DNA of 64,000 nucleotides from Deltaproteobacteria bacterium HGW-Deltaproteobacteria-13 (GTDB lineage Bacteria > Desulfobacterota > Syntrophia > Syntrophales > Smithellaceae), in the NCBI GenBank assembly GCA_002840555.1, contig PHBJ01000012.1:124001-188000 (forward strand), written 5' to 3'. A model generated the notes under the pieces. That model was not told the origin of the DNA, did not search any database, and saw only the letters and a list, made by a program, of their open reading frames with translations. Both the position numbers and the translations under genes were made by a program. Shown here piece by piece: positions 46,267 to 57,101 of the stretch (positions are counted from its first letter, which is position 1; the number at the start of each line of letters is the position of its first letter).

Positions 46267-48957
46267 TTATTTACCGAAAATTGACCGGACCGGCTTTATG
46301 AATTTTTTCAAAGCGATTTTACCCTTGCGTTTGAGAACCTGTTTAATCACTACCGGTTTCAGGTTTTCCAGCGATACGCCTTCGCCGTCGTATTTTCTCA
46401 CAAGAGTAATAGCCTCAAACTTGCATTTTGTTGTACACATGCCGCATCCGACACATGAGAATTCATCCACGACCGTCGCGCCGCAGCTCAGACATCGTTC
46501 TGTTTCCTTCTTAACCTGCTCTTCCGTGAATGTGCCGCGTAAATCCCTGAACGATTTTTTTGCTTTCGTTGCGTCGGCATGTCCTGCTTTTTGTCTGGGC
46601 ATGCGATCATATCCCTGGAAATCAACGTTTTCTTTATCGAGCGCGCGGTATTCTCTTCTGTCCCGGCCGATAATTAAGCTTTGCCCCGGCTGGACATAAC
46701 GATGAATGGATATAGCGCCTTCTTTGCCCGCGGCAATTGCATCAATGGCGAATTTCGGACCTGTAAATGAATCACCGCCGGCGAATACATCCGGCTCTCC
46801 TGTCTGATAAGTAAAGGGATCGGCTTTGATGGTCTTGTTGGGATTCAGTTCTATCTTGCTGCCGGCAATCAGGCCGCCCCAATCTATTCCCTGCCCGACT
46901 GAAAGCAGGACATGGTCCGCCTCCACGGTCTTCGTTTCGGCTTCATTGTATTTCGGATTAAATCTTTTATTTTCATCGAAGACGGAAGTGCATCTTTTGA
47001 ATTCCACGCCGGTGACACGTCCGTCTTTCGTAATAATGCGTTTCGGCCCCCAGGAATTGTTGATGCCGATATCTTCCGACATGGCTTCATCAATTTCTTC
47101 CGGGAGAGCCGGCATTTCTTCACGGCTTTCCAGACAGAACATATCGACTTTTGCCGCGCCTTGCCTTACGGCGCTTCTGGCCACGTCAATGGCCACGTTG
47201 CCGCCGCCGACGACTATGACTTTTCCTTCAAGCCGAACGTCGCTGCCCAGGTTGACATCACGCAGGAAATCAACGCCGGAAATAACTCCCCGCGCGTCTT
47301 CACCTTCGACTCCGATTTTTCTGCCGGACTGGGCGCCGACGGCGAGGTAGAATGCTTCATAGCCCTGGCTTCTCAGGTCTTTAAGGCTTACATCCTTCCC
47401 GACTTCAATACCCGTCTTAAACTCAACCCCCAGTTCTCTCAAAATCTCGATTTCCGCGTTGACCACGTCTTTTCCCAATCTGAAAGAGGGAATGCCGAGT
47501 GTCAGCATACCGCCAAGCGCTTTTTGTTTTTCAAACACGGTTACCTTATAACCGTCAACAGCCAGGTAGTAAGCGCAGGAGAGTCCGGCCGGACCGGCGC
47601 CGACAACGGCAATTTTCTTTCCATAGTGATGTTTTATTTTAGGCACATAGCGGTGAGCCGTGTTTAAATCCTGTTCCGCGATGAACTTTTTGATTTCATC
47701 AATAGCGATCGGATCATCAATATCGCCGCGGGTACAGGCGGATTCACATGCTCTGGGGCAGATGCGTCCGCATATGGCCGGGAACGGATTTTCATGTTTG
47801 ATCAGTTCAAGCGCATCGGTATATTTCCCCTGGGAGGCGAGCTTGATATAACCCTGAATGCCGATATGAGCGGGACATTCTGTTTTGCAGGGACTTGTTC
47901 CGGTATCGACAACATCTTTCCGATTGATGCGGTAATCGATATTCCATTTGTCCGGACCCCACTCCGTATCGCGCGGGTTCTCTTTTTCTATCTCGGGGAT
48001 CGGCGTTTTTGTACAGATTTTCTGCCCCAATTGTAATGCGTTAACCGGACAATTTATGACGCATTCTCCGCAGGCGACACATTTATCTTTATCCACCTGT
48101 GAAACATAGTTTGAACGCACCATATCAACGTTATTGAACATCTCGGCGGTTCTCAAAGACAGACATGAACATCCGCAGCAGTTGCAAATGGCGTGCGTTT
48201 TTCCCGAACCATCCAAATTCGGTATCTGATGCATCAAACCGTTTTCTTCAGCCCTTTTGATAATTCCAAAAGCTTCTTCACGGGTAATCTGTCTGCCCCT
48301 GCCGGTGCGGATATAGTATTCGGCGGCATGACCCATTTGAATACACATATCTTCCTTGAGGTGGCCGCAGCCTTCTCCCATGACTTCTCTCGTCGTCCGG
48401 CAGGAACAATCCGAAACCGTGAAAATAGTATTGTCGTTGAGATATTTGGAAACTTCTTCATAGGAAGCTCTTCTGGTTTCGCCCTCAATGGCGTGTTCGA
48501 TCGGAATAACACGCATAAGGCCGACACCCACGGGGAAAGCGCCTGTTGTCATCGGTCCCCTGACTCTTCCGTATGCTTCGAAAGCCCTGGCAATCTGCGG
48601 ATACTTTTTAACGTTCTCCCTGTTGTTCGTCATCATTTCCATAATGCCGGGAACCCAGGTGTCATGCCAGTATGTATCCGCGCCGTCTATTTTATTAACA
48701 AAGCAAACACCGGCAACGGCCAGCTCCCATAATAGTTTCGCTGTTTCTTCTTCGGATTTACCGCACAGGGGAGCAATTGCTTTTGCCGTTGTCTTTTTAC
48801 GCATTTCCAGGCAAAGCGCCACTTCCGCCATTTCTTCCGTAACGACAGGCTCCAGAATCATGTATTCCGGATCTGTCGGTTTGATTTCACCTTTCTCGCC
48901 GCGTTTTTTCCTGCTGATCTTGTTGGCAAGATCCAACACTTTTTCTTTTACTGCCAT
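46267..48957 (-). CDS. Large GltD-like iron-sulfur flavoprotein oxidoreductase
   Basis: The 896-residue protein has a winged-helix-like N-terminus (residues 20-100), a Cys-rich segment, and a ferredoxin-type site CVACGECVINCPVNA (about residue 290). The GltD-like Fe-S entry follows (CKTECPAHIGIQGY, ICGRICPRACESAC), then FAD site GAGPAGLSCAYYLA (about 455), NAD(P) site VVGGGNVAIDVARSA (about 590) and a C-terminal 4Fe-4S site CVGCGMCTTKC. It probably transfers electrons between NAD(P)H and ferredoxin or a partner protein. It lies between hypA and hypB. The reaction is unknown. Confidence 0.88.
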   Translation of the reverse strand: MAVKEKVLDLANKISRKKRGEKGEIKPTDPEYMILEPVVTEEMAEVALCLEMRKKTTAKAIAPLCGKSEEETAKLLWELAVAGVCFVNKIDGADTYWHDTWVPGIMEMMTNNRENVKKYPQIARAFEAYGRVRGPMTTGAFPVGVGLMRVIPIEHAIEGETRRASYEEVSKYLNDNTIFTVSDCSCRTTREVMGEGCGHLKEDMCIQMGHAAEYYIRTGRGRQITREEAFGIIKRAEENGLMHQIPNLDGSGKTHAICNCCGCSCLSLRTAEMFNNVDMVRSNYVSQVDKDKCVACGECVINCPVNALQLGQKICTKTPIPEIEKENPRDTEWGPDKWNIDYRINRKDVVDTGTSPCKTECPAHIGIQGYIKLASQGKYTDALELIKHENPFPAICGRICPRACESACTRGDIDDPIAIDEIKKFIAEQDLNTAHRYVPKIKHHYGKKIAVVGAGPAGLSCAYYLAVDGYKVTVFEKQKALGGMLTLGIPSFRLGKDVVNAEIEILRELGVEFKTGIEVGKDVSLKDLRSQGYEAFYLAVGAQSGRKIGVEGEDARGVISGVDFLRDVNLGSDVRLEGKVIVVGGGNVAIDVARSAVRQGAAKVDMFCLESREEMPALPEEIDEAMSEDIGINNSWGPKRIITKDGRVTGVEFKRCTSVFDENKRFNPKYNEAETKTVEADHVLLSVGQGIDWGGLIAGSKIELNPNKTIKADPFTYQTGEPDVFAGGDSFTGPKFAIDAIAAGKEGAISIHRYVQPGQSLIIGRDRREYRALDKENVDFQGYDRMPRQKAGHADATKAKKSFRDLRGTFTEEQVKKETERCLSCGATVVDEFSCVGCGMCTTKCKFEAITLVRKYDGEGVSLENLKPVVIKQVLKRKGKIALKKFIKPVRSIFGK

Positions 48958-48992
48958 TGGTACACCTTCTTATGATAAAATTTGATCACGCG

Positions 48993-49664
48993 TTATTTTC
49001 CGTTCCATTTTTTGACTTCAGTGCGCAGCCAGTCGGCCCACCGGTCAATTCCCTCGCCCGTCGTCGCCGTGATCGGGATAATTTTGATATTCGGATTTAT
49101 TTTTTTTACACGCTCTTTAACGGCCTCCAGATTAAAATTGAAAATGCCGATGGCGTCCATCTTGTTGATCAGCAAAACATCAACAATTGAAAACATCAGG
49201 GGATATTTCAGAGGTTTGTCATCTCCCTCGGGTACGCTTAAAATCATGGCATTTTTCGACGCTCCGGTGTCAAATTCCGCCGGGCACACCAGATTTCCAA
49301 CATTTTCCAGAATGACGAAATCAAGCCCATCCGTTCCCATTCCCGACAGACCCTGTCTGGTCATATCCGCGTCGAGATGACACATACCGCCTGTATGCAG
49401 CTGGATTACTTTTGTTCCGGTCTGCGCGACAATATCCGCATCGACAACCGAGTCAATGTCGGCTTCTAAAATTCCAATGCGCATTTCATCTTTGAGGGCT
49501 TCAATCGTTCTTAAGACGGTTGTTGTCTTGCCCGAGCCCGGTGAGGACATCAAGTTCAACAAAAAGGTCTTGTTCTTTTTCAATTCTTCCCGGAGCAGGT
49601 TCGCCTGCCGGTCATTATTTTCGAAAACACTTTGCTTGATCTCCAGAACTTTATAGGTGCTCAT
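48993..49664 (-). CDS. hypB: Hydrogenase nickel-insertion GTPase HypB
   Basis: The 223-residue protein has the P-loop SSPGSGKTT (about residues 38-46), switch regions EADIDSVVDADI and HLDADM, and NKMD for guanine recognition. HypB hydrolyses GTP to drive nickel transfer. The His-rich N-terminal tail of some HypB proteins is absent. AAGGAG precedes the ATG. Same operon as hypA. Confidence 0.95.
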   Translation of the reverse strand: MSTYKVLEIKQSVFENNDRQANLLREELKKNKTFLLNLMSSPGSGKTTTVLRTIEALKDEMRIGILEADIDSVVDADIVAQTGTKVIQLHTGGMCHLDADMTRQGLSGMGTDGLDFVILENVGNLVCPAEFDTGASKNAMILSVPEGDDKPLKYPLMFSIVDVLLINKMDAIGIFNFNLEAVKERVKKINPNIKIIPITATTGEGIDRWADWLRTEVKKWNGK

Positions 49665-49699
49665 ATGATGGTTCTCCTTCGTTACGGGAATAAAAAATA

Positions 49700-49729
49700 C
49701 CTGGATTCCCGCCTCCGCGGGAATGACAG
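49700..49729. repeat. dRS3-like palindromic repeat, inverted copy
   Basis: CCTGGATTCCCGC and GCGGGAATGACAG around CTCC. It is in the opposite orientation to the copies at 577, 4278, 11266, 36766 and 41333, between hypB and the old-yellow-enzyme gene. Confidence 0.9.
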
Positions 49730-49751
49730 CGGAGGGTTGATGTCATAAAAA

Positions 49752-52025
49752 TCATATCACAGTCGCGAGCTGATACGCCGCCCTGACCGCTTCCAATAAC
49801 CTTCCGCAGGCAAATGAATCGCCGATGTTATATAATTCGGGCGCGACATTTGCCGCTAAGCATTCATAATACAGTTCGTCGCCGGGGCGCGCTCCGGCGG
49901 ATATGACAACCAGGTCGGCCTTAATCGTCCGCGACTGAAATTCATCCTTAATCTTTTTGGCGAAGGGATTCTCGATGTTTTCCGGTAAGAGCGGCGTCCA
50001 GGTTACATAGGGATCAGGCACCGTTTTCGATACGTTTTGTTCGACCAGAACTTCTTTGTCGCCGACTTCCTTCAGCTTTGAGCAGTTCAATAATTCCACA
50101 CCCATTTTTTCCAGATAATGAATGAGGAAGCCGCGATTTGAGGTGCAAACCCCTTTCATGATTTCGGGGAGCATTTCGACGATTTTAACTTTCTTCTTTT
50201 TTTCATGAACCAGGTAATAAGCGGTTTCACAGCCGACGGAGCCTGCTCCGATGATAACGACATCTTTCGCGCCATCGGCAAGGGATGGATCGCGCAGCAG
50301 ATCAACCGCCCAAACGACATGAGGCGCATCGATACCCTGGGCCGGCGGCTTTCTTTGAACAGTGCCGGTGGCGCAAATGATCGCGTCGTAATGACCCGCC
50401 CGCAGTAAATCAAGATTTATTTCACGTCCGTATTCGGCCTTAAGCTTGTAGTTTTTTATTGTTTCCGCGAGCATCGTTTTCAAATAGGCTCTGTAATTGA
50501 GAATATCGAATTTGATGGCCGGACGTGATCCCGGAATCAGCATGCCGCCGATTTCCTCTCTTTTTTCAAAAAGCGTTACGTTGTGTCCGCGGTGGGCCGC
50601 AATCATCGCGGCGTTTGCTCCGGCCGGACCGCCGCCGACAACAGCGATGGATTTAACTGTCCGGGACGGACGCATTTCGCTTCCATTATAAATATCTTCA
50701 TGTCCCGTGCGGGGATTTACCGTGCACTGGGGATGGCCGCCGTCGACGAATTCATTGATACAGCCTTCCTGATCGCCGATGCACGGGCAAATCTGATCAA
50801 TGGCTCCGGCATAGACTTTGTTCGGCCATTGCGGATCGGCAAGAAGGGGACGCGCCAGCATGATCATATCGCATTTTCTATCGCGCAGAGCCTGTTCGGC
50901 AAGATCGGGATAACCGAGCTTGCCCACCGCGACAACCGGCACGTCCATTCCAGCGTTGGAGCGTATTTTGTGTTCCTCAAAATAATCTTTTGTAATTTTT
51001 GATATTTCCAGAAAACAGCCGGGCGCCATGAATCCGGGAGGATGGGGCAGCCACCAGTTGTCATAACAGCCGAGGTCAACATCGAACATATCGACTCCCG
51101 CACCGACCAGCGCCGCCATGTATTCGAGCGACTGCTCGACCGTGCGTTCGTTTTTGAATTTGCGCAGAGATTTAACCGTGTTCATCCTTTCCCCGTAAGT
51201 TTCGTTCAGCGCCAGGGAAAGATCAATCCGGTACATGACGGGATAAGATTTCCCGACGCGTTTACGGATCTCTTTGACGAGTTCGATACCGAATCTCTGC
51301 CAGTCGGAAAAGGCGCCGAACGACCGCCGGTTAAAAGCGGGATTGGTCATTTGCTCCAGAAGGTATCCTTCATGGCCGTGCAGATAAACGCCGTCGATCA
51401 AAGCGGCTTTGGCGTCTGACGATGCCTGCCCTGCGTTTTTGATGATCTTCCACGCCATCCGCCCGGAAAGAGGCCGGCATGGTATCGAAGGCAGATAAAA
51501 ATTAGGGTTCCATGATGCCGATACGGGGAGCTTGAATTTATTGACCAGACATTCCGGAGACCCGACCCGGCCTAAACCGGGGGTAAGCTGAATAAAGAAT
51601 TTCGCGCCGTAACCGTGACAGCGCTCGGCAATGTCCCGCCAGCCGGCAAAGCGCGTGCGCGACGCGTCGATGCGCGGGAAGTAGGAAAGACCGCCCAGCT
51701 CCGTAACCGTGGGATCGATGCCGTGGCTGATCGGTATCAGCCCGGAGGTGATAAGGCCAACGCCGCCTTTGGCTCTTTCCGTAAAATACTGGATCATCTT
51801 GGTATTGGGGCGTCCCGTTTCTTCCGCCATGCTGATATTGCCCATCGGCCCCATCACCAGACGATTCTTAATTTTTACCCCGTTGACCTGCAGAGGAGAA
51901 AATATCGATGTGTAGGGGTGAAGTTTGGAAGTTATTATGCCGTCATCAAGACGGGCCTTGTCCTCGTACCAGGTGCCGAACTTTTCCACGACTGCCTTCA
52001 TGCGTTCATCATATTTCCCTGTCAT
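49752..52025 (-). CDS. Old-yellow-enzyme/FAD oxidoreductase (2,4-dienoyl-CoA reductase type)
   Basis: The protein of about 757 residues has an N-terminal FMN TIM barrel (KIKNRLVMGPMGNIS, FIQLTPGLGRVG, VVAVGKLGYPD), a 4Fe-4S Cys cluster (CPCIGDQEGC...CTVNP, about residues 410-435) and a C-terminal FAD/NAD(P) domain (VVGGGPAGANAAMIAAHRG, VIIGAGSVGCETAYYL). The family reduces activated double bonds of enoyl-CoA-like or aromatic substrates. The ATG at 52025 is favoured by GAGG at 6 bases; the frame could also begin at 52028 or at TTG 52031. It shares an operon with hypB and hypA. Confidence 0.9.
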   Translation of the reverse strand: MTGKYDERMKAVVEKFGTWYEDKARLDDGIITSKLHPYTSIFSPLQVNGVKIKNRLVMGPMGNISMAEETGRPNTKMIQYFTERAKGGVGLITSGLIPISHGIDPTVTELGGLSYFPRIDASRTRFAGWRDIAERCHGYGAKFFIQLTPGLGRVGSPECLVNKFKLPVSASWNPNFYLPSIPCRPLSGRMAWKIIKNAGQASSDAKAALIDGVYLHGHEGYLLEQMTNPAFNRRSFGAFSDWQRFGIELVKEIRKRVGKSYPVMYRIDLSLALNETYGERMNTVKSLRKFKNERTVEQSLEYMAALVGAGVDMFDVDLGCYDNWWLPHPPGFMAPGCFLEISKITKDYFEEHKIRSNAGMDVPVVAVGKLGYPDLAEQALRDRKCDMIMLARPLLADPQWPNKVYAGAIDQICPCIGDQEGCINEFVDGGHPQCTVNPRTGHEDIYNGSEMRPSRTVKSIAVVGGGPAGANAAMIAAHRGHNVTLFEKREEIGGMLIPGSRPAIKFDILNYRAYLKTMLAETIKNYKLKAEYGREINLDLLRAGHYDAIICATGTVQRKPPAQGIDAPHVVWAVDLLRDPSLADGAKDVVIIGAGSVGCETAYYLVHEKKKKVKIVEMLPEIMKGVCTSNRGFLIHYLEKMGVELLNCSKLKEVGDKEVLVEQNVSKTVPDPYVTWTPLLPENIENPFAKKIKDEFQSRTIKADLVVISAGARPGDELYYECLAANVAPELYNIGDSFACGRLLEAVRAAYQLATVI

Positions 52026-52083
52026 CATCAACCTCGCGAAATAGTATTAGTCTATCGAAAAAATATCTGCCGGGTATCCGTTG

Positions 52084-52224
52084 TCATTCGTTGTTAGCCG
52101 CCGGGCGCCGAAGATGACCGTAAAGTACGACGGGTTCCATCGCTTTCCGCATGAACTTGCCTTGCTTTCCTTCCATGATTGCTATTTCTTTATCGGTTAA
52201 GGGCATGGAATACTTATCGGGCAT
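52084..52224 (-). CDS. 46-residue fragment resembling the N-terminus of aconitase X
   Basis: From the ATG at 52224 the frame reads MPLTDKEIAIMEGKQGKFMR then KAMEPVVLYG, like the L-T-x-E-x-x-x-L-x-G-x-x-G start of predicted aconitase AcnX (DUF521). It ends after 46 codons in an unrelated tail (RRPAANNE). AAGGA lies 7-8 bases upstream and a TATAAT -10 box further up. It is either a truncated acnX left at the head of the operon or a true short protein. The rest of the gene is not downstream. Confidence 0.55.
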   Translation of the reverse strand: MPDKYSMPLTDKEIAIMEGKQGKFMRKAMEPVVLYGHLRRPAANNE

Positions 52225-52267
52225 GGAAAAATCCTTTTTCGGTTAACAGCTCTTCAATGTTTAAAAG

Positions 52268-52273
52268 ATTATA
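52268..52273 (-). promoter_or_regulatory. Candidate -10 box upstream of the operon
   Basis: A perfect TATAAT on the minus strand, 44 bases before the ATG at 52224. No convincing -35 box. The gap from 52225 to 52794 has no gene that I can support. Confidence 0.35.
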
Positions 52274-52794
52274 CCGGGTTGTAAATAATGCAGAGGGAGT
52301 TTAGGAAAATCATCATACAGGGGAACCAGCTATAACTTGTTTTGGCTAACTAACCTTAACATCAAGAGCATTATGACACAGGAAGATAACGTGGTCAAAT
52401 CATTTTTCTAAGATTTAATAAAAAATAATAATGATATTCATGGGGTAAAAAGAAACCGACACCGTTGCCGCGAAGGATAAGGCTATAAACAATTTTCTTT
52501 GATTAAAGCCTGAAACGGCGGTATCATGTCCCTGAAAAATTCATCATTTTTGTTAATACAATGTCCAAAAATGGCATGTAATTTGATTAATCTATTTGAT
52601 GGTATTTTATTAGATATAAGCAATTTGGTGTGAATGGATTTAAGAACATAGACATAACGTAAGTGTATTCAATGCGTTATTGAATTACTTCGATAAAGTT
52701 TATGAGTAATGAGTTGCATATGAAACGGATAGGAAACAGATATTCTGACACAAATTTGTATCACTCAATTTCAATAAAGAGGGAAGATCATAAA

Positions 52795-55386
52795 ATGACA
52801 CCATTATCCCACGTTAGTACCGGTATCAACGGATTAGATGAAATACTCAATTCCCTGCAAATGGGTGATAATGTCGTCTTTCAGGTTGATGATATTGCCG
52901 ATTACAAAAAGTTCGTTGAGCCGTATGTGAAGACTGCTCTGGCGCGAAAACAGCGTCTGGTCTATATGCGTTTTGCCAATCATCCGCCTCTGTTGGAAGC
53001 CAACAAAAATATAAAAGTTTATAAGCTCAATGCCAACAGCGGATTTGAATCATTTTCCACCCAGGTCCATAATATTGTTCGCGATGAAGGCCTTGATGTG
53101 TTTTATGTTTTTGATTGCCTTTCCGATCTGCTGATGGCCTGGGCCACCGATCTGATGATCGGCAACTTTTTTGTAATCACCTGTCCCTATCTGTTTGAAT
53201 TAAATACGGTGGCCTATTTCGCCATTCTGAGAGGCCGTCATTCCTATAAAACCATTGCCCGGATTCGCGAGACCACCCAGGTTCTTCTGGATATTTATAA
53301 CAATAGCGGCAAACTTTGCGTCCATCCGCTAAAAGCCTGGAAACGCTATACTCCAACGATGTTTCTTCCTCACATCATGGAAGGCGATAAGTTTGTGCCG
53401 ATCTTAAACAGCGCCGATACGGCCAGTCTGCTTTCGTGCTTAACCGATAAGGATTCAACCAGCGGTGTGCGTAATCTGGACTACTGGGACCGTATTTTCT
53501 GGCGCGCCAATGAAATTCTATACGATCCATCCGCGGTGAAAGAGAAACAGGAAATGGTGGAGAAATTATCCAGTGTGCTCATCGGGCGGGAAAAAAGAAT
53601 GCTTTCTTTAGTGAAAGAGTATTTCACGCTGGAAGATCTTGTCGAGATCAAAAAACGTTTGATCGGCACGGGATTCATCGGCGGCAAATCCGTGGGCATG
53701 CTTTTGGCGCGCAATATCCTGCTGAAGGATACATCTTTTAACTGGGCCGAACAGATGGAGCTGCACGATTCTTTTTATATCGGCTCCGATGTTTTCTATT
53801 CCTATATGGTTCAAAACGGCTGGTGGAAACTGCTGATGAACCAAAAGACGGAGGAAGGTTATTTTGAGGTGGCTAAGGAACTTCAGAATAAGATGCTGCA
53901 TGGCGTGTTTCCGGATGAAGTGAAAGAACAATTCCAGTTGATGCTGGAGTATTTCGGGCAATCGCCGATTATTGTGCGTTCCAGTTCTCTTTTGGAAGAC
54001 GCTTTCGGCAATGCGTTTGCCGGAAAATATGAAAGCTATTTCTGCCCCAATCAGGGAACACCGTCCCTGCGTTACAATAATTTTGAAGAAGCTGTGCGCA
54101 GAATATTTGCCAGTACGATGAATGTTGACGCTTTAACCTATCGCCGTCAGAGGGGATTGGCCCAGCAGGACGAACAGATGGCTCTTTTAGTGCAAAGAGT
54201 TTCCGGGTCGCATCGCAAATATTATTTCTTTCCTGATCTGGCGGGCGTCGGCTTGTCCTATAACGCGTTCGTCTGGAAAAAAGAAATGGATGCCCAATCC
54301 GGAATGCTCAGGATTGTCTACGGTCTGGGAACGCGGGCGGTAAATCGCGTGGAGAATGATTATCCGAGAATTGTCGCCCTTGACGCGCCGTTGGTTAAAC
54401 CTTATGCCCGTCAGGAAGACATACAGCGTTTTTCTCAGCGGGAAGTTGATATTTTAAACTTAAAAGAAAATGAATTTCAATCCATGCCGCTTACGGAAGT
54501 GCTGAATGAAAATTATGAGGCACATATGGACCTCATCGCGGTGCGTGATCTCAAGGCCACGGAATATATGAGATCAAAGGGCAAGAAAGCGCAGGATGTC
54601 TGGATGCTGACTTTCGATGAATTGCTCTCCAGCACGCCGTTTGCCGGAACAATGTCCAGGATGCTTAAAAAGCTGGAGCAGGTGTACCGCTATCCGGTGG
54701 ATATTGAATTTACGGTCAACTTCAACGCGGAGGGCAAACCCCAAATCAATCTTCTGCAGTGCCGGCCGTTTCAGACAAAAGGCCATTACAGCAGGGTGGA
54801 TCTGCCGGAAGAAATCAGCAAGTCCAAGATACTGCTGCGGCAGGAAGCCAACTTTATGGGCGGCAGCGTCTATCAGTCGATTTCCCGTGTTATTTATATC
54901 GATCCTCAAGGTTACGCAAAATTGCCGCTTGCGGAAAAATATGAAGTTGCCCGGCTGGTGGGAAAACTCAATAAGATGATCGGCAAGCGGGAAAAAATGC
55001 CGACAATTCTTTTGGGCCCGGGCCGCTGGGGAACGACAACTCCGGCAATGGGGGTGCCGGTGACTTTCTCGGAAATCAACAACATCACCGCAATCGGTGA
55101 GATTGCCTATAACGACGGCAGCTTGGTTCCTGATCTGTCTTTCGGCACACATTTTTTCCAGGACATGGTCGAAATGGATATTTTCTACGTGGCGATATAT
55201 CCGGAAAGAAAAGATGTCATTTTTAATCTGCCCTGGCTGATAAAACAGACCAATATTTTCACCGATCTGATGCCGGATGATCAAAAATACAAGAAAGTTG
55301 TGCGGGTGTATGATGTGAGGAATCAGGACCTGCGCCTGCTTTCGGATATTGTGACACAGAAGATGATCTGCTTTTGCGCAAAATAA
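52795..55386 (+). CDS. PEP/pyruvate-binding (PPDK_N) protein with degenerate KaiC-like N-terminus
   Basis: The protein of 863 residues has a KaiC/RecA-like N-terminus (STGINGLDEIL) but the Walker A loop is missing (QMGDNVVFQVDDIAD). A PEP/pyruvate-binding ATP-grasp domain follows (GTGFIGGKSVGMLLARN, IIVRSSSLLEDAFGNAFAGKYES). The C-terminal part (LLGPGRWGTTTPAMGVPV) is conserved-looking but has no phosphohistidine swivel domain or PEP TIM barrel. It cannot therefore do the full PEP synthase reaction alone. The ATG at 52795 has GAGGGAAG upstream; an in-frame ATG at 52702 has no SD and adds unstructured sequence. Confidence 0.8.
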   Translation: MTPLSHVSTGINGLDEILNSLQMGDNVVFQVDDIADYKKFVEPYVKTALARKQRLVYMRFANHPPLLEANKNIKVYKLNANSGFESFSTQVHNIVRDEGLDVFYVFDCLSDLLMAWATDLMIGNFFVITCPYLFELNTVAYFAILRGRHSYKTIARIRETTQVLLDIYNNSGKLCVHPLKAWKRYTPTMFLPHIMEGDKFVPILNSADTASLLSCLTDKDSTSGVRNLDYWDRIFWRANEILYDPSAVKEKQEMVEKLSSVLIGREKRMLSLVKEYFTLEDLVEIKKRLIGTGFIGGKSVGMLLARNILLKDTSFNWAEQMELHDSFYIGSDVFYSYMVQNGWWKLLMNQKTEEGYFEVAKELQNKMLHGVFPDEVKEQFQLMLEYFGQSPIIVRSSSLLEDAFGNAFAGKYESYFCPNQGTPSLRYNNFEEAVRRIFASTMNVDALTYRRQRGLAQQDEQMALLVQRVSGSHRKYYFFPDLAGVGLSYNAFVWKKEMDAQSGMLRIVYGLGTRAVNRVENDYPRIVALDAPLVKPYARQEDIQRFSQREVDILNLKENEFQSMPLTEVLNENYEAHMDLIAVRDLKATEYMRSKGKKAQDVWMLTFDELLSSTPFAGTMSRMLKKLEQVYRYPVDIEFTVNFNAEGKPQINLLQCRPFQTKGHYSRVDLPEEISKSKILLRQEANFMGGSVYQSISRVIYIDPQGYAKLPLAEKYEVARLVGKLNKMIGKREKMPTILLGPGRWGTTTPAMGVPVTFSEINNITAIGEIAYNDGSLVPDLSFGTHFFQDMVEMDIFYVAIYPERKDVIFNLPWLIKQTNIFTDLMPDDQKYKKVVRVYDVRNQDLRLLSDIVTQKMICFCAK

Positions 55387-55404
55387 AAATTAAAAAAAGT
55401 AATG

Positions 55405-55443
55405 CGGGTCTTCAAACCCGTCAAGACACAGCGAAAGCTGTGT
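55405..55443. other. Two adjacent hairpins after the PPDK_N gene
   Basis: CGGGT-CTTCAA-ACCCG is followed by ACACAGC-GAAA-GCTGTGT, a perfect 7-bp stem with a GNRA loop. There is no T tract. It could protect the 3' end of the mRNA or be a REP-like element. The rest of the 55387-55669 gap has only a GGGGGCTCCCCC palindrome near 55580, possibly part of a weak gdhA terminator. Confidence 0.5.
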
Positions 55444-55669
55444 ACGAATTGATTGGCAAGGGTCCCTCAGTATTAAATCATATAAAAAGCTGCGGCCCTC
55501 AAAAGGTTGCTGCTTTAAACTAAAATAATTAAATCAAATATTAATAATAAATTATATTTAAATGATCAGTTTCGGCGAGGAGGGGGCTCCCCCGGCGCAT
55601 GACTTACTCATACACCGAAGGAGCCCATTGACGCCTATAAGGCGGCAGATTCCAGATAACTTACTGCTA

Positions 55670-57028
<1,359 letters not shown>

Positions 57029-57068
57029 TTAATCCTCCTGAATAAAATTTATTATTTGTTTCATGCAA

Positions 57069-57086
57069 TTGACATACATGGGTCAA
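57069..57086. promoter_or_regulatory. Inverted repeat upstream of gdhA (operator candidate)
   Basis: TTGAC-N8-GTCAA lies in the 76-base gap between nrpR and gdhA. It differs from the archaeal NrpR operator (GGAA-N6-TTCC), so the link is only positional. Confidence 0.45.
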
Positions 57087-57101
57087 CTCAATCGATTTTA
57101 T

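Noticed and set aside
52225-52794. Possible riboswitch or RNA gene in the long gap before the PPDK_N-like gene
   Set aside because: I looked for conserved riboswitch cores and strong stems and found none that I could support.
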